Shown here: positions 25,804 through 37,869 of the stretch, piece by piece
Numbering within the stretch: the stretch's first letter is position 1
Layout: the number at the start of each line of letters is the position of its first letter
Source of the DNA: Stercorarius parasiticus
Lineage: Eukaryota > Chordata > Aves > Charadriiformes > Stercorariidae
Direction of reading: 5' to 3'
Assembly (NCBI GenBank): GCA_013396915.1
Contig: VWZL01000265.1
Location: 391,163-455,162 of the forward strand
Length of the DNA: 64,000 nucleotides
Notes under the pieces: model-generated
What the model was told of the DNA's origin: nothing
Database searches by the model: none
What the model saw: only the letters and a program-made list of their open reading frames with translations
Made by a program: the position numbers and the translations under genes

Positions 25804-26381
25804 GCAATTTATTTGGTATGCATGAATGTATGTGTTTGAGTGACAGTGTGTAAAAAGACTTTTTAACCTAATACAAAAACAATCAAAATGGTGCTCTTGA
25901 AATGAAATAGTGTGATACTGTCAAAATGCAATGTTTTGATGATCTTATTATTAGTCTTTGATTTGAAGGAAAAATTACAGCTTTTTATTCTGAATGGTTT
26001 TTTTAATTCTGAGGCTTTTTTCCTGAAATGCGAGAATTTTATACATCCGCATACTTTTGATTTTCATAAAACTTTAATATGAGACAGTAGAAAAGACGGT
26101 ATAGATACTCTTGTAATTGTGTGCTATGTCAGGGTCATGGCTTTTCAAACAAATCTAAATGATCTCTAGTAGTAGGCCAAGTGTAAGGAATTTAGAAAGA
26201 AAGAGTGCCTCAGTGGGAGAACACAGTGATTGCTTTCAGGAACTTCCAAAACAATCAAAGCCTTCAAATTGCTTTCAAACCCAAACCTTAACATTTCCAT
26301 CTGAAGTCCTATGCCCATGTAGACCATGTGCTTAAATGGAGGTGGCGAAACTGAAATGAACACTTCTCCTAGCCTTCGTAG

Positions 26382-26445
26382 AACCATAGAATCGTTTTGG
26401 TTGGGAGAGACCTTTAAGATCATCAAGTCCAACCGTTAACCTAGT
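26382..26445 (-). mobile_element. Short CR1 LINE 3'-end fragment
   Basis: AACCATAGAATCGTTTTGGT followed by TGGGAGAGACCTTTAAGATC and ATCAAGTCCAACCGTTAACC is the reverse complement of the CR1 3' terminus. It is a severely truncated insertion, antisense to LRBA. Confidence 0.85.
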
Positions 26446-26899
26446 TATCACTAATCCATTCCTTCACTTTGCTGCTTCCCCTGGCCTTCATCCCACCCCA
26501 ATACGCCCTGAAAACCAACCAAGCAAGTCAAGAAATAATCCCAGGAAACCTGAAGTGTCCTTGCAGGACAGTGATGCTGGTAAAACAATTCTATTGTCTA
26601 ACTCTCAATTGTAGCTTCAGACCAACCATACAAACGATTGTATGGTGTTTGGTGTGTTTTGCAATCAATAAATCTGTCAGAGGTGGTGCAGATGGCAGTT
26701 TTATTCAAATCCAGCTTGCTGGAGTCCTTGGAAGCCCAAGATGGGAGCCCCTAAAGCCTGACTTTTCTGGTACGTGGAGCACTTGTAGCTCCAGCTGTCT
26801 TCAGTAGAAGTTGGCCGTTGCCTTGGGTTCTCGTGTGTTGACTCATCTATCTGAATGTGTGGCGGTTCACTAACGAATATGGTCTTGTGCTTTCCTTAG

Positions 26900-26990
26900 G
26901 TGTATAATGACTGGCATGGCATCTGGCAGCATAGTGGTTTTCTACAATGATTTCAATCGTTGGCACCATGAGTATCAAACCAGATACTGA
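26900..26990 (+). CDS. LRBA: LRBA last coding exon and stop
   Basis: AG from the previous exon plus G gives Arg. The exon then reads [20 protein letters not shown] and ends WHHEYQTRY with TGA at 26988-26990. The ending HHEYQTRY matches what I recall for LRBA, whereas NBEA ends differently (HYEHQNRY as I recall). Together the four exons give 185 residues with no frameshift or internal stop. Confidence 0.95.
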
Positions 26991-28435
26991 TCTTCACAGA
27001 GACCAAGATTGGCACTGATGTGGGCAGCTGTTGGCAGAAGGAAACTGAACACAGCACGCCCGCCTTGGTGTCTTGCCACAATGTTGTTTCTTATAAATAG
27101 CTATATTACATCTGAATGTAACTTGAATTTGCTGGAAGAAGCAACCTATTTTTTAAAGTTAATTGCTATTTTTGTAGACCTTGCTTGACTTTTTTGGGGG
27201 AAGGGCAAAGAAGCAGAAAAATGGCTGCTGGGTTCTGTAGTTACAAATCTATATTTTTAGTCATAATGAGAAGTCTATTTTGATCCCTGTATGTAAAAGA
27301 AACCTAAAGTAAAGACGGTTAAAACTCACATTCTAGCTATATTATGAAGAAACGGATTTTCCATCTGAAGCTTTATCTATAACCTTGAGGAATATATGAT
27401 TTTAACATAATGGAAATTAATTACGAAGTTCGGGGAATTTTAATCTGTGCTATCTGTACCACACTTTGTCTCGTACTTTTCCAAATGATTGTACTACATC
27501 AGCACTGGAGTTTCTGGGAATCAATGCTAATAATTTAAATTATGGTTAATGTAATTTTAAACTTTGCAGATCGTTTCCATCAATGTTACTACTCAAGCAT
27601 GTTTCTAGACCTAGAAAATTAGTTCTTTTTTAGTTGTATGTTTTGTGCAGTTAGGAGAGAGAAATAGGGAATGGAGTTTGTGTTACATCGAGTGTGAATC
27701 CTTCTAGTTTCAACCTGGCATCTCCTCCAAAGCACACCAAAACGTGGATTGTTCCTCAAAATCAGAAAGGCTCTTCTGAAGACTCTAAAGTCAAATTAGA
27801 AACCCACAGAGGCAGGTATTTTTTAATAGGTGTGAGTACCAGAGCACACTTCTGCTGGTTGACTGTGAAAGCACTAAAAAGGCAGGTGTTTGCTGGTGCA
27901 AAGCCGCTTATGGCAGCAGAAGCCCTAGACTTGCAGGCGACTTTCTTTTTTTTTTCCCCAGAACTAGCCCCTGCAATACTGTAGCACATGCCATGTTCCT
28001 TTTCTGTGGACAGTAACAATATCTTTTCTCTTTTGCTATCACCAAATCCAGCCAGATCCTGCCCAATCATTACCTCTCTCTTTTAGGAAATGAAAACTAA
28101 TTTATACTAAGGAACAATAAGTTATTTTGGTGTTGCACAAATCTACTTTTCTACAAGATTGCTGTGCAGAACTCTGTGAAAATATTTGTGAAAAGAACCG
28201 TTATTGTTTTGTAAGTCCGTATTGCATAAAAAACTTCTTTGTATGTTGTGATCTCTCTGAGTTGAAATTTACATTCCATATCTGTATTGATACATACATT
28301 TCTCCAGCTGCCTCCTAGAGCAGTTCCTGTTTTTTCTAAGCGTTTAACTACTATCTCTTTCAGTAAAGATTTGGAATGAGGAAATTCAGTTTGAGTGAAT
28401 AAATTAAATAAAATTACATTTGTAATTGAGAGCTT
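26991..28435 (+). other. LRBA: LRBA 3' UTR (inferred extent)
   Basis: The sequence after the stop is AT-rich and noncoding, up to a doubled AATAAA at 28398-28412. The length of about 1.4 kb rests on that signal alone. ORFs at 27694-27984 and 28127-28318 lie within it and have no recognisable similarity. Confidence 0.5.
28398..28412 (+). terminator. LRBA: Tandem polyadenylation signals, probable LRBA 3' end
   Basis: AATAAA occurs at 28398-28403 and again at 28407-28412. A GT-rich patch (CAGTGTGTATTC) follows about 50 bases later, the usual cleavage-site layout. Confidence 0.5.
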
Positions 28436-28989
28436 CAGTGGAGTACTGGGTTCTTGCGATTCAGTGTGTATTCACGATAGAGGAAATAGATGCTTTGGCT
28501 AATGCATTCGAAGTACTCTTGGTGTTTATGCAATGGTGACGTAAGTTTGCTGTGCTTTCTGCGTTTTTATACTGATGTGGTTATGGTGGTATCAGTAGAA
28601 TTGCATTTTTATGTTTTGTGTCGCAGAAGGATGATCTGATTAAGGGAAGGCTAGAGTTGTCCTGTCTGCGGGAAGTGCCCAGAGTATTTATCGAGCAGTA
28701 ACATTTGTTATGTGAAACTTGTACTTCACACTTCCTTAAGTTCAACAACATTCACAGCTTTATATCAGAAGATTTTGAGGGGAAATTGGTACGCTCTCCA
28801 AGTGAAGTTTGCGTTTGTCTCAAGCCAGGGGTGGTTTTCCTAGGCTAGGTGGAGGGAAAAAAGAGCCTAAACAAACAAAGGTGCATTTTGCCAAATGGAA
28901 ATCCTGACAGTATTCTCTTTATGATCTGCTGACTTAGGAAACACTGTATTATTGAAAGAAGTAATAGTGTCTGATCTTAGAGCCTGAGC

Positions 28990-29420
28990 ATTTCATGGGG
29001 AGTTGATTTGGTAGACTGCCTGTTTTAGAAAGGGCCCTATTGATCGTGAGATGCTTTCCCAAACTGAGAGCACGACCGTACCTGTACCTGCCATCCGGAG
29101 TTGCATCCAGGCAGTGTGAGACGATGGGCAACTGTGCCACGGTATCAAGCACCTCTCAGGGCAGCAGCAGCAGCAGTGACGCAGGGTGGTGTTTCGCACA
29201 TTACGAGTGCTGCAGCTCTTCCGTGGAAAAGGACTTCTCCATCTTCTGCTCCGTGAGCACGCCTGTGAAGACACCCTTGTTCTGGACTGCTTTGCTGGTG
29301 GCTTTGGTGAGTAGGACATACCGCTCCTTCCACGGGTAAACCAACGTCCCTCGGGCACTGGCCAGGCTTACACTTGGGATCCCAGCTTTGGCTGAACTAG
29401 TCCGTGTCATGCTGTTTGTG
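28990..29420. other. GC-richer patch with overlapping ORFs on both strands
   Basis: Open frames of 99 codons (+, 29040-29339), 121 codons (-, 28993-29358) and 69 codons (-, 29201-29410) overlap here. Composition is clearly less AT-rich than nearby, and a CAG/CTG-type run (GGCAGCAGCAGCAGCAGTGA) lies at 29160-29179. The + frame has an internal MGNCATVSSTSQGSSSSS, which resembles an N-myristoylation start. No protein family is recognised. It may be a retrocopy remnant, a lineage-specific exon or chance. Confidence 0.3.
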
Positions 29421-30270
29421 ATGAGGTGGCAAAAAAGGGTTAAATTTCTGACTATTCAGCTATTTGTTAGTCTATTCAGGGCAGCACCTGTGTCAAAGGG
29501 CTTGCCTGAAACCTGTTGAATCCACAGGTGCCAGGCATTAACCTGCAGCTGGACCTCAGTTAGCTGTTATTTGCAGGCTATTCCTGAAAAGAGGGAGACG
29601 AGTCTTCTATTTCCTCAGAATTTGGAGGGAACATTTATGAAACGCGGTTTTTTATGTGACAGTCTGGGCTTTCTTCTGTTCTGGTAAGTTCAAGCGGATA
29701 CGGTGTTAGCTGTGTTTTATTGCAGGCGCTCTGGAAAGCGTTTGCTGCTGCTGAGAGTGAGGATGGTCAGCAGCAGTGCTGCAGTTTGGTTTGTGGGGAA
29801 ACACTTAGCACAAGTAGCTTGAAATCCCTTTTATTTTGTGAAAATGGCTGCTATAGATGCTGTAGGATCTGGCAAGAGATGATGGTGTGATCAGAGTGGT
29901 GGTTTCTCTGAAGGAAGTTCATGTTGTGATGTTACTGCAAGCAAAGGTAAATTAATGCCATAATACTTTTGAGACTATTTCTTCGGGTTTTGGCTGTGTT
30001 GTGCTATGTGTTATCAAAAAGCCTCTACACCTGGAAAGCATGCCTCCTGCAAACTATATGTATTTATTACTGTTTCTGGTCCTGGCATACTCTTGGTAGT
30101 CCTCCACCTATCTGCAGCACGTTGTTTTCTGCTAAAGAATCCTGCTCTGCTGATTTAGCATTTAGCAGAATAAGTGTCTGAAAGAGCTAACTGATACCAA
30201 TATAATACAGAGTTATCTGTGGATGTTCTGCTGATGGAGGTTGTTATTCACTAGGAAAGGGAGAGTTTCG

Positions 30271-31340
30271 AATCACAGAATCATTTAGGTTGGAAAAGAC
30301 CCTTAAGATCATCCAGTCCAACCGTTAACCTAGCACTGCCAAGTCCACCGCCAAACCATGTCCCCAAGTACCACATCTACACATCTTATAGATACCGCCA
30401 GGGATGGCAATTCCACCACTTCCCTGGGCAGCCTGTTCCAATGCTTGATAACCCTTTCCGTGAAGAAATTTTTCCTAATGTCCAATCTAAATCTCCCCTG
30501 GCGCAACTTGAGGCTGTTTCCTATTGATTGTTAATTGGGAGAAGAGAATGACTCCCACCTCTCTACAGCCTCCTTTCAGGTAGTTGTAGAGAGCAATAAG
30601 GTCTCCCCTCAGCCTCCTGTTCTCCAGNNNNNNNNNNNNNNNNNNNTGCATGGGGTTGTTGTGACCCAAGTGCAGGAGCTGGCACTTGGCCTTGTTGAAC
30701 CTCATACCATTGGCCTCGGCCCATTGATCCAGCCTGTCCAGATCCCTCTGTAGCGCCTTCCTACCCTCAAGCAGATCAACACTCCCGCCCAACTTGGTGT
30801 CATCTGCAAACCCAGTGAGGGTGCACTCCATCCGCTCCTCCAGATCACGGATAAAGATATTAATCAGAACTGGCCCCAATACTGAGCCCTGGGGAACATC
30901 ACTTGTGACCGGCCACCAACTGGATTTCACTCCATTCACCGCAACTCTTTGGGCCCAGCCATCCAGCCAGGTTTTTACCTACCCAGCAGAGTGCACCTGT
31001 CCAAGCCATGAGCAGCCAGTTTCTCCAGGAGAATGCTGTGGGAAAATGTACCAAAGGCTTTACTAAAGTCCAGGTAAACAACATCCACAGCCCTTCCCTC
31101 ATCCACCAAGCAGGTCATGTTGTCATAGAAGGAGATCAGGTTAGTCAAGCAGGACCTCCCTTTCATAAACCCATGCTGACTGGACCTGCTCACCTGGTTG
31201 TCCTGTACGTGCTGTGTGATGGCAATCAAGGTGATCTGCTCCGTAACTTGCCCTCCCACCAAGGTCAGGCTGACAGGCCTGTAGTTCCCAGGATCCTCCT
31301 TCCAGCCCTTCTTGTAGATGTTAATACTACTATGGTACAG
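30271..31340 (-). mobile_element. 5'-truncated CR1 LINE with reverse transcriptase remnants
   Basis: The low-coordinate end (AATCACAGAATCATTTAGGT, TGGAAAAGACCCTTAAGATC) is the CR1 3' terminus in reverse. Read on the - strand from 31340, it gives [65 protein letters not shown] and [16 protein letters not shown], the ordered CR1 ORF2 reverse transcriptase blocks. FADD, the catalytic Asp pair motif, is present. Frameshifts separate the blocks, so it is inactive. An N run interrupts it at 30628-30646, where roughly 100 or more codons of the usual CR1 sequence are missing. It lies in intergenic DNA. Confidence 0.93.
30628..30646. other. Assembly gap (19 N)
   Basis: Nineteen consecutive Ns lie inside the CR1. 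The flanks, LGHNNPM on one side and [20 protein letters not shown] on the other (- strand), are normally separated by well over 100 residues in CR1 ORF2. The N count is therefore probably not the true gap length, unless the copy itself carries a deletion. Confidence 0.9.
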
Positions 31341-34213
31341 TAGTAGCTGGTTTTTACAACTACTGTTAGGAGGTGGCATGATTTTGGGATTCTCATTGTA
31401 ATTCTAAAAATATTCAAATTGAATTTCTGTTCACAAACATTATGGAGAACATTTTCTGCTGTGGTGCTTTTAATGTGTAGGATCAGGCTGGGGATTTTTA
31501 AAGACCAGTGGAGTTCCTTCGGTTATTCCACGCATCTGAACAGCAGCAACAAAAACCTGACTCATGTTTTTCATACAGAGCTGGTGTCCTGGAACAAAAA
31601 AATTGTTTTAATTTCTTTTAGTAGCAAAAGGATATTAAAAACCGGGTCTTCTGTGGGAAATGAATTTTATTGCAACTGTAGTTAGGACATTATTGCTGTT
31701 AGATATATCGAATAAGAGTTGCCTAGATGTGGTGACTATCTAGATCGTAGCTTTTCCATTTTATGTACTGTTTCATGTTCACAGACATTTAAGTGTCCTT
31801 GTGTTATGGCACCTCTGGTTTGCTTTCTCTTTCTCTTATACTTGGAAGTAATTCAAGGGGAATAAAAGATGACTATGTTGCTCTTGAGAAACTGGCCGCA
31901 TCCTAGTAAAATCAGACCAGAGCCTGGCCATTCTGCAGGCGCTGCTCTAAACCAGCGCGACCTTTCCCATATAGGGTTAGGGTATTTGCGTAAAGCTTGA
32001 GATGACTCACTCGCTTGGATTTCCCGTGTGATATAACATTACATGAAATCCAAAATAGTTTACTTTTATGCAGAACCAACCTAAGATCTTCAGTAAACTA
32101 ATACAGTTAATGATGCATGTCCGTGCTTATGCATCGTGATTCAAAGCTGCTCTTTAAAAGCTCTGGATCAAAAACTGTAGGAAATGGGTTCTGATTTTGT
32201 TTAGATGTACTGAACTTCAACTACATTTAACCTAAAGCCCTGCAATTCAAATACAGCCGGTCTCACGAGGGAAAAATGGATTAAAACATACAAAACAAAG
32301 TTTGAAAGAATAAATTCTAACTTGTACTTGTAAATAGTTTTAGTTGATGCTTATTATAAAGAAGCATATTATTATAAAGCATATGTAAAATATTTCACAA
32401 CTTTTTATAAATTACACTACGTGTAAATGCAGTGTAAATTATAAACTTACTTTTAATTTTATAAATTATTACACCTACTTGTAAATGAACCGAGGTAATA
32501 CCAGAAAGCATAGTCTTGAAACCAAAGAGATTTGCATATTTGGTAAAATCTGAAGTTACGTACAACTTCATATTTGGGACTGCATCATATGGTCGACTAA
32601 TTGAAGACGTTTAGATAGCCCTTTGGAAATTATGCTGCATTGCATGGGAATAATAAACAAAGAGAGGTTTTCAAAATGTGGTACTTGCTGTTTGCTAAAT
32701 GGACAAAGTTTGAGCTTTTTTTTTTCATTTACTATTTTTTTTTTCTTCCCACTGTTGCTTTGTTCACTGTGGATTGTGGGCTCTGAGCTGCAAAATGCTG
32801 TAGCACAACGGAGCCTTGTTGTCTGTTCAGAATTTGGTGTATTCAGCAATGGCTATACCCAATAAGAGACAGATGACTTCGCAGATTGCTCTCTCGTCGT
32901 GCATTTTGTCGTGTTTATCCTGTGTGCTAGGGATCCTTTTTCAAGCAAGCCCCGGTAGCTGCAAAACCAAAAATCTGACCGTTCCAAACAACAGAGCTAG
33001 TGTCTTTTTAAGCAAAGTGTTTAAACTTTGAGCGTTCCGCGTTTAAACACTCTAAACGTCGGCATTTCATATTAACTGGCAAATCCTATTCTGGGGACAA
33101 GGGCGTAGTTGCTGGTACTTGGTGAAGCTGTGCTTCTCTGAAACCTGCATCTCGCGTGATCCTCACTCTGAGCTTCCTGTTTCCAAATATGACAAAGGCA
33201 CTTAAAATTCAAATGCTGTTTGAAACAAAATCAAGAACAGGAGCAACAGCTGAGGAAAAACTTCGTGGTGGATGGTTGCGTGGCACCTTGCTTCTTCAGT
33301 CCCTGCCCTGCTGGTTTTTTTTACAATGCTAATTTAGTTTAAAAACAAAACAAAAATCCCCCTAGAAAGGATTCCCCCGACAGAAAAGGCCAGCTGGACG
33401 CCTATTTGTATGCATTAAACATTGAAACTGATTGCAGTGTTTGATTGAATTGCCTTTTTTCAATCTTAAACCCCCCAGTTTTACTTCACTAGCATTTTGG
33501 ACAGGTTACTGGGTTTGTGCATTTCTGTTGCTTTCTTTCCAATTGCTACTTGAATGTAGATTGAAAGAAGTAAATGTGAAATATCACTTCCCATTTTAAA
33601 ACTGTTAAAAACAAAGGTAATTGATAAATACGTGTGTTTATATAAAAGTGAGTAAATATTTTTGGTAAACTTACTCCATCAATCTGTAATAATTAGACCA
33701 GTGACTACTGGGGGGAAAGAAAGATACGAAAAGCAGGCTTAAATGAGACTTTTAAAAATAAATATTTCCTGCTTGCTGCATAGATTTATTGGTTTAGCCT
33801 GAGATGATCAAAATAATTTCTGTGAATAGGAATTTGAACTCCTTTTTGGTGAATGTACAGGCAGTGGTATAACAAGTTACTATTTCCTATCTAACATTTT
33901 TTTATTTCAAGCAGACTAGGAAAATTAGTCTTCTCATGAAGGCCAAAGCTGCGATCCCTGTTGGAAATCATATACAGGATCTTGCTTCTGTTCTCCTGAA
34001 TATACACCAGGGTGCCGAGTGGCTCCTGCATCACCTGGGCCCTTCAAGAGGTAACACCGGGTGTCTGGCACCCGCCGAAGGACGCCTGATCACTTGTATC
34101 GTGTAATCTGGCAACCTCTTTCATACACGCTCAGTGTGATCTCTAAGCACAGAGGCAAGAATAAGGGCATTGCGTGTTACTTGTGGATGTTACTGTTGAT
34201 GCCCTCACATCAC

Positions 34214-34237
34214 ATGTGGTGAGTCTTCTCACCACAT
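34214..34237. repeat. Perfect hairpin: 10-bp stem, 4-nt loop
   Basis: ATGTGGTGAG (34214-34223) pairs with CTCACCACAT (34228-34237) around the loop TCTT. It lies in intergenic sequence with no adjacent T run. Confidence 0.85.
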
Positions 34238-36347
34238 ACCTAAATTGTAGAACCTCTATTTTTGAGAGCGGTTAATGAGGTCTTAGAAGACCGGCTTCCT
34301 TGAATTGGACGACTGAACTTCCCCAACTCAAAGAAAAAGCTTCACGGTTTTTGTTCCTAAGTCCACGGCACTGGATGCATTCTACTACTGTTGTGGTTTG
34401 TTTTATTTAAAAAAAAAAATAAATAATAAAAATGCAGGAGGAGAGAAAGGGAAAATTCGGAGTAACAAGTAGGTTAAAAATACTTTCTGGGATCTTGCCT
34501 ATATAATTAATTCATATATTTAAAAAATGAAATATTATTATTTATTTAATTTAGGAAAAATTACCCTGCAATCTGTTGGTTTTAGTCGTTACTTCCTCCT
34601 AGCTTTTCTTCAAGCATTCCGTTTAGATGGGGGATAACTGCGTCTGCGTCTAAAAGCAAGAGATCTTTCCTTGCTCAAGTAACATTTACTGACCTATGTA
34701 AATATTCTTACTGACTATCTATACGTATAAGGCAATAGTTGATGAAAGTAACATCATCTACCTTAATGTATTTTGACAAACATTGCAATGAATTTTACGA
34801 GTTCAAGAATGGGGATAATAGTCTGGAAGGGTAAATTTTGCTGGGAATCAGTGAACTTAGTGTTATGCTGATCTACAACAACGGAGGATTCAGTTCTGGG
34901 ATTTAAAATCTAGAACTGCAGGAACTGGCAAGATATCATTGGGATATATGAACAACTACTGATGTCCAAAGGAGCTTAAAAAGACTGTGGATTTTGAAAA
35001 AGACTTTTTAAAAATAATTCATTTTTGTAAATGTAGGCATGATAGCAGTTGTGTTGTCACTGTTGAGTGTTTGAAAAAACTGGCATTTAATCAAAATGGT
35101 ACATGAATTTCAGCTACTTTTATGAAACAAAAAAAAAAGTGACAGTCCTCTCTGACAAACGTATAACTTGAGTTTACAGTTTCTACAGTCATTTCTTTCC
35201 CTTCATAGCAGACAGCATAGTTCTGTTTTACAATTTCTTTTCTATTTTTGCCTTCTTCCAACAACTGATGGCTCTTCAACGAGAGACAGATTAAATGAAA
35301 GTGCAGTAGCTAACAAACCAAACGTAATACTTATGAGCCTTCATAAAGTGGTTTAGTGTTAACCAGCATGTCTTTATGTTAAACTGTGATACCCCGAGCA
35401 GCACAAACATACCACCTGTGCTCCCATAGATTTATCATCTGTGGAACTAAACTAAGGCATGAAGTAGTGATGTAACTTTCCTAAGGTCATAGAGGGAGTT
35501 AAGAACTTGCCCAGCTATCCCATGTTTTTATCAGATGATGTTGGCAACATGATCATCTTTTCCAGCTGTCATCACTATTTTTAAATAGGTGGTTTGGCAT
35601 AGCCTGTCAAATGTCTCTGCTCTGTGAATCAAAATACTTGTCTAGGAATGTTTGGAAGTTGATCAGTCACGAACTTAGGGACATGAATTCAGGGCACGTA
35701 TGTCTTTACTCTCTTCTTCTGTGAGACAAAGTAATAGTTTAGAACTGGCAGCTGTTGACCAAGCAAATTATCATCCTTTCTTTTATGTATGCATGAGGTT
35801 TTGTGGAACGCAACTTGTTAGATATTTCTGCTAATCCATGACAGTTTTTTCTTTGTAAAATAAATATCTAGGCCTTGTACAGCTGAATATCCATCCTTTT
35901 AGAAAAAAACAGAATGCCAACCTAAAGTTCATCACTTTGCTGCTGCTCCCTCTTTACTTACTGTTCTGAGTAAGGTTAGAGTGCTATCTTCATCGTTTTG
36001 CACTTTACCAAAATATAGATGTACCTAATTTTATACAAAGGCCATTCCCATACTCTCCAAATATCTTGGACTTATTCCAGCAAACCCATAACAAAGTTAA
36101 TTCACAATGACTGGTTGTAGCCCAACCTTTTCGTCATAGTTTAAGACATGTAATATGTTTTCATTCCCTTACTACCCCCCCTTTTTTTTTTTTGCCAAGA
36201 TTCTCTACATCTTTCAGATGTATCATGACCCTAAGTTATCAGTTTTTGATCTCTGATTGCCTCTTCAAAAGGTAAAACGCTCATGTTCAGTCATGTATTA
36301 CCTATGTCTTCCATAGGAGTCAATGAAAACTTTACAAGGTTATGGAT

Positions 36348-36562
36348 ATCATAGAATGGTTTGGGTTGGAAGGGACCTGAGAGATCATTTACTTCTGACC
36401 CCCCTGCCATGGGCAGGGACACCTCCCACTGGACCAGGCTGCTCAAAGCCCCATCCAGCCTGGCCTTGAACACTTCCAGGGATGGGGCAGCCACATCTGG
36501 GCAGCCTGTTCCAGTGTCTCATCACCCTCATGGTGAGAAATTTCTTCCTGATATCCCTCAGA
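36348..36562 (-). mobile_element. CR1 LINE 3'-end fragment
   Basis: TCATAGAATGGTTTGGGTTG, GAAGGGACCTGAGAGATCAT, CCATGGGCAGGGACACCTCC and CAGCCTGTTCCAGTGTCTCA are the reverse complement of the CR1 3' region. The copy is well preserved and 5'-truncated. It lies just beyond the likely DCLK2 3' end. Confidence 0.93.
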
Positions 36563-36699
36563 TTAATTTTATGAAATCTTTTTGGGTAGGTACCTAACTG
36601 TTCAGTCTCTCCAGAGAGAATAAGAAGACACCATTTTCACTAACAAAATCACCGCGTTCTCAACAAAATACATGACTCTTTTTTCTTTTATGAAGAAAG

Positions 36700-36705
36700 T
36701 TTATT
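36700..36705 (-). terminator. DCLK2: Candidate DCLK2 polyadenylation signal
   Basis: On the - strand this reads GCAATAAACTTTC, followed by a GT-rich stretch (GTCATGTATTTTGTTGAG) about 25-45 bases on. Other AATAAA copies at 37227-37232 and 37073-37078 are alternatives closer to the stop. Confidence 0.35.
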
Positions 36706-37869
36706 GCAGGTCTTTCTTTTACAATTCTAGTAGAAAGTATAGCTAAGAAAGAAAATGAACTATGACCAATTTGTAAGAACGAGCAACGGAAAAGAATAAG
36801 CTGAATACGTACTATATTGAACAAAGCGTTATGGTAAAGATAAAACCTCATCTATCTTGTGACTGCAGATTAAGGATAGCTGATCCCCAATCCTTGTTTC
36901 CAGTGCCTGCACCAGGTGAATCGCGGGATAGCACTGACAAACCTCTGACAGCTATTGATGGCAGCTATTTGTAGTAGCTCCTCTATCAGCTCACCCTAGA
37001 ACTAGGAACTGCTCCATTCCTCCTAGCTTAGGTAACATGCAGCAGGCTTTCTGTTCACAGGTCCAAAGGAATTTTATTTTATCTAATAGGTAGTCTGACC
37101 CTGGAGAAAGGCGTAGATGGGACACTTGTGGTTAGGATAGAAAATGGCTATAACAAAAAGGCTTCCTTGACTTTAGTCTTCGTTACAAATAAAACGTCCA
37201 GTGCTCGTGTTTACATCCCAAGTCACTTTATTTAAATTCATATTATCTAAACACTACCCTGTAGCCTGCAAGTCAGATAACAAACTTGATGCAAAAACAA
37301 CCATCCTTCCCTCTAGCTCCAGCGTTTATCTCATGATATTTTACAGTTCATCCACTAAAAATTTTTTTGTGAAAATGTGCCGCTTCAAGTTTAGGAGAGA
37401 CTTGGCCAAAAATAGAGGCACCAGAACGTAAGGTGAATTCTTCTCCTGCCTTCCTCTCCCACTTTTCTGAGAATCCTCATCAGAAGAACAGAAGCTGCTT
37501 ATAGAGGTGAAGCCAGGTAACTGTTCATTGTCTCACTGCTCGTACAAAAATATGGTTAGCTACACCATAAGTTAGTCTATTTAAGAGCCCAAGGCTGTGT
37601 GAAATGCAGTTAATTAACACAGATAACTTAAAAATCATCTAACATCATTGCCAGAATCTTTCCCCTACTGCTATCCTCAAGACAAGGGTAAAGAGCACTC
37701 AAAACGCACGTTCACTCACCCACTATTAGAAGATCAGTCTCCCATGACGGAGCCTGCCTTGGGCTCGCCATGAGAGGGTGCACGCAAACTGAAAACAAAC
37801 TGTCATGTGAAATGAAGAGAAATGTGACGAGAGTGCAGGGAGCTTCAGTTGGATTTGGTTTCGTCAGTC
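36706..37869 (-). other. DCLK2: DCLK2 3' UTR (inferred extent)
   Basis: Noncoding sequence follows the DCLK2 stop codon up to the candidate signal at 36700. The extent is inferred; three AATAAA signals could give alternative ends. Confidence 0.4.

Larger units (their letters stand above)
24588..26899 (+). other. LRBA: LRBA last intron, 2.3 kb
   Basis: This GT-AG intron ends in TTTCCTTAG. It carries a 14-bp palindrome with a repeated arm (25.77 kb) and a short CR1 3' fragment (26.38 kb). The 112-codon ORF at 26469-26807 has no recognisable domain and is probably chance. Confidence 0.85.
28436..36690. other. Intergenic region between the LRBA and DCLK2 3' ends
   Basis: No conserved exon is recognisable on either strand. 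Contents are a GC-richer ORF-dense patch (29.0-29.4 kb), a truncated CR1 with a gap (30.27-31.34 kb), a perfect hairpin (34.21 kb) and a CR1 3' fragment (36.35 kb). The rest is AT-rich unique-looking sequence. Confidence 0.7.

Noticed and set aside
26469..26807. 112-codon + strand ORF in the last LRBA intron
   Set aside because: No recognisable protein similarity and no splice context; it is probably chance.
15975..26990. Identification as NBEA rather than LRBA
   Set aside because: The ending HHEYQTRY and the blade DLKRLFAYPGCDAG fit LRBA better as I recall both proteins, and the neighbouring kinase is DCLK2, the known neighbour of LRBA.
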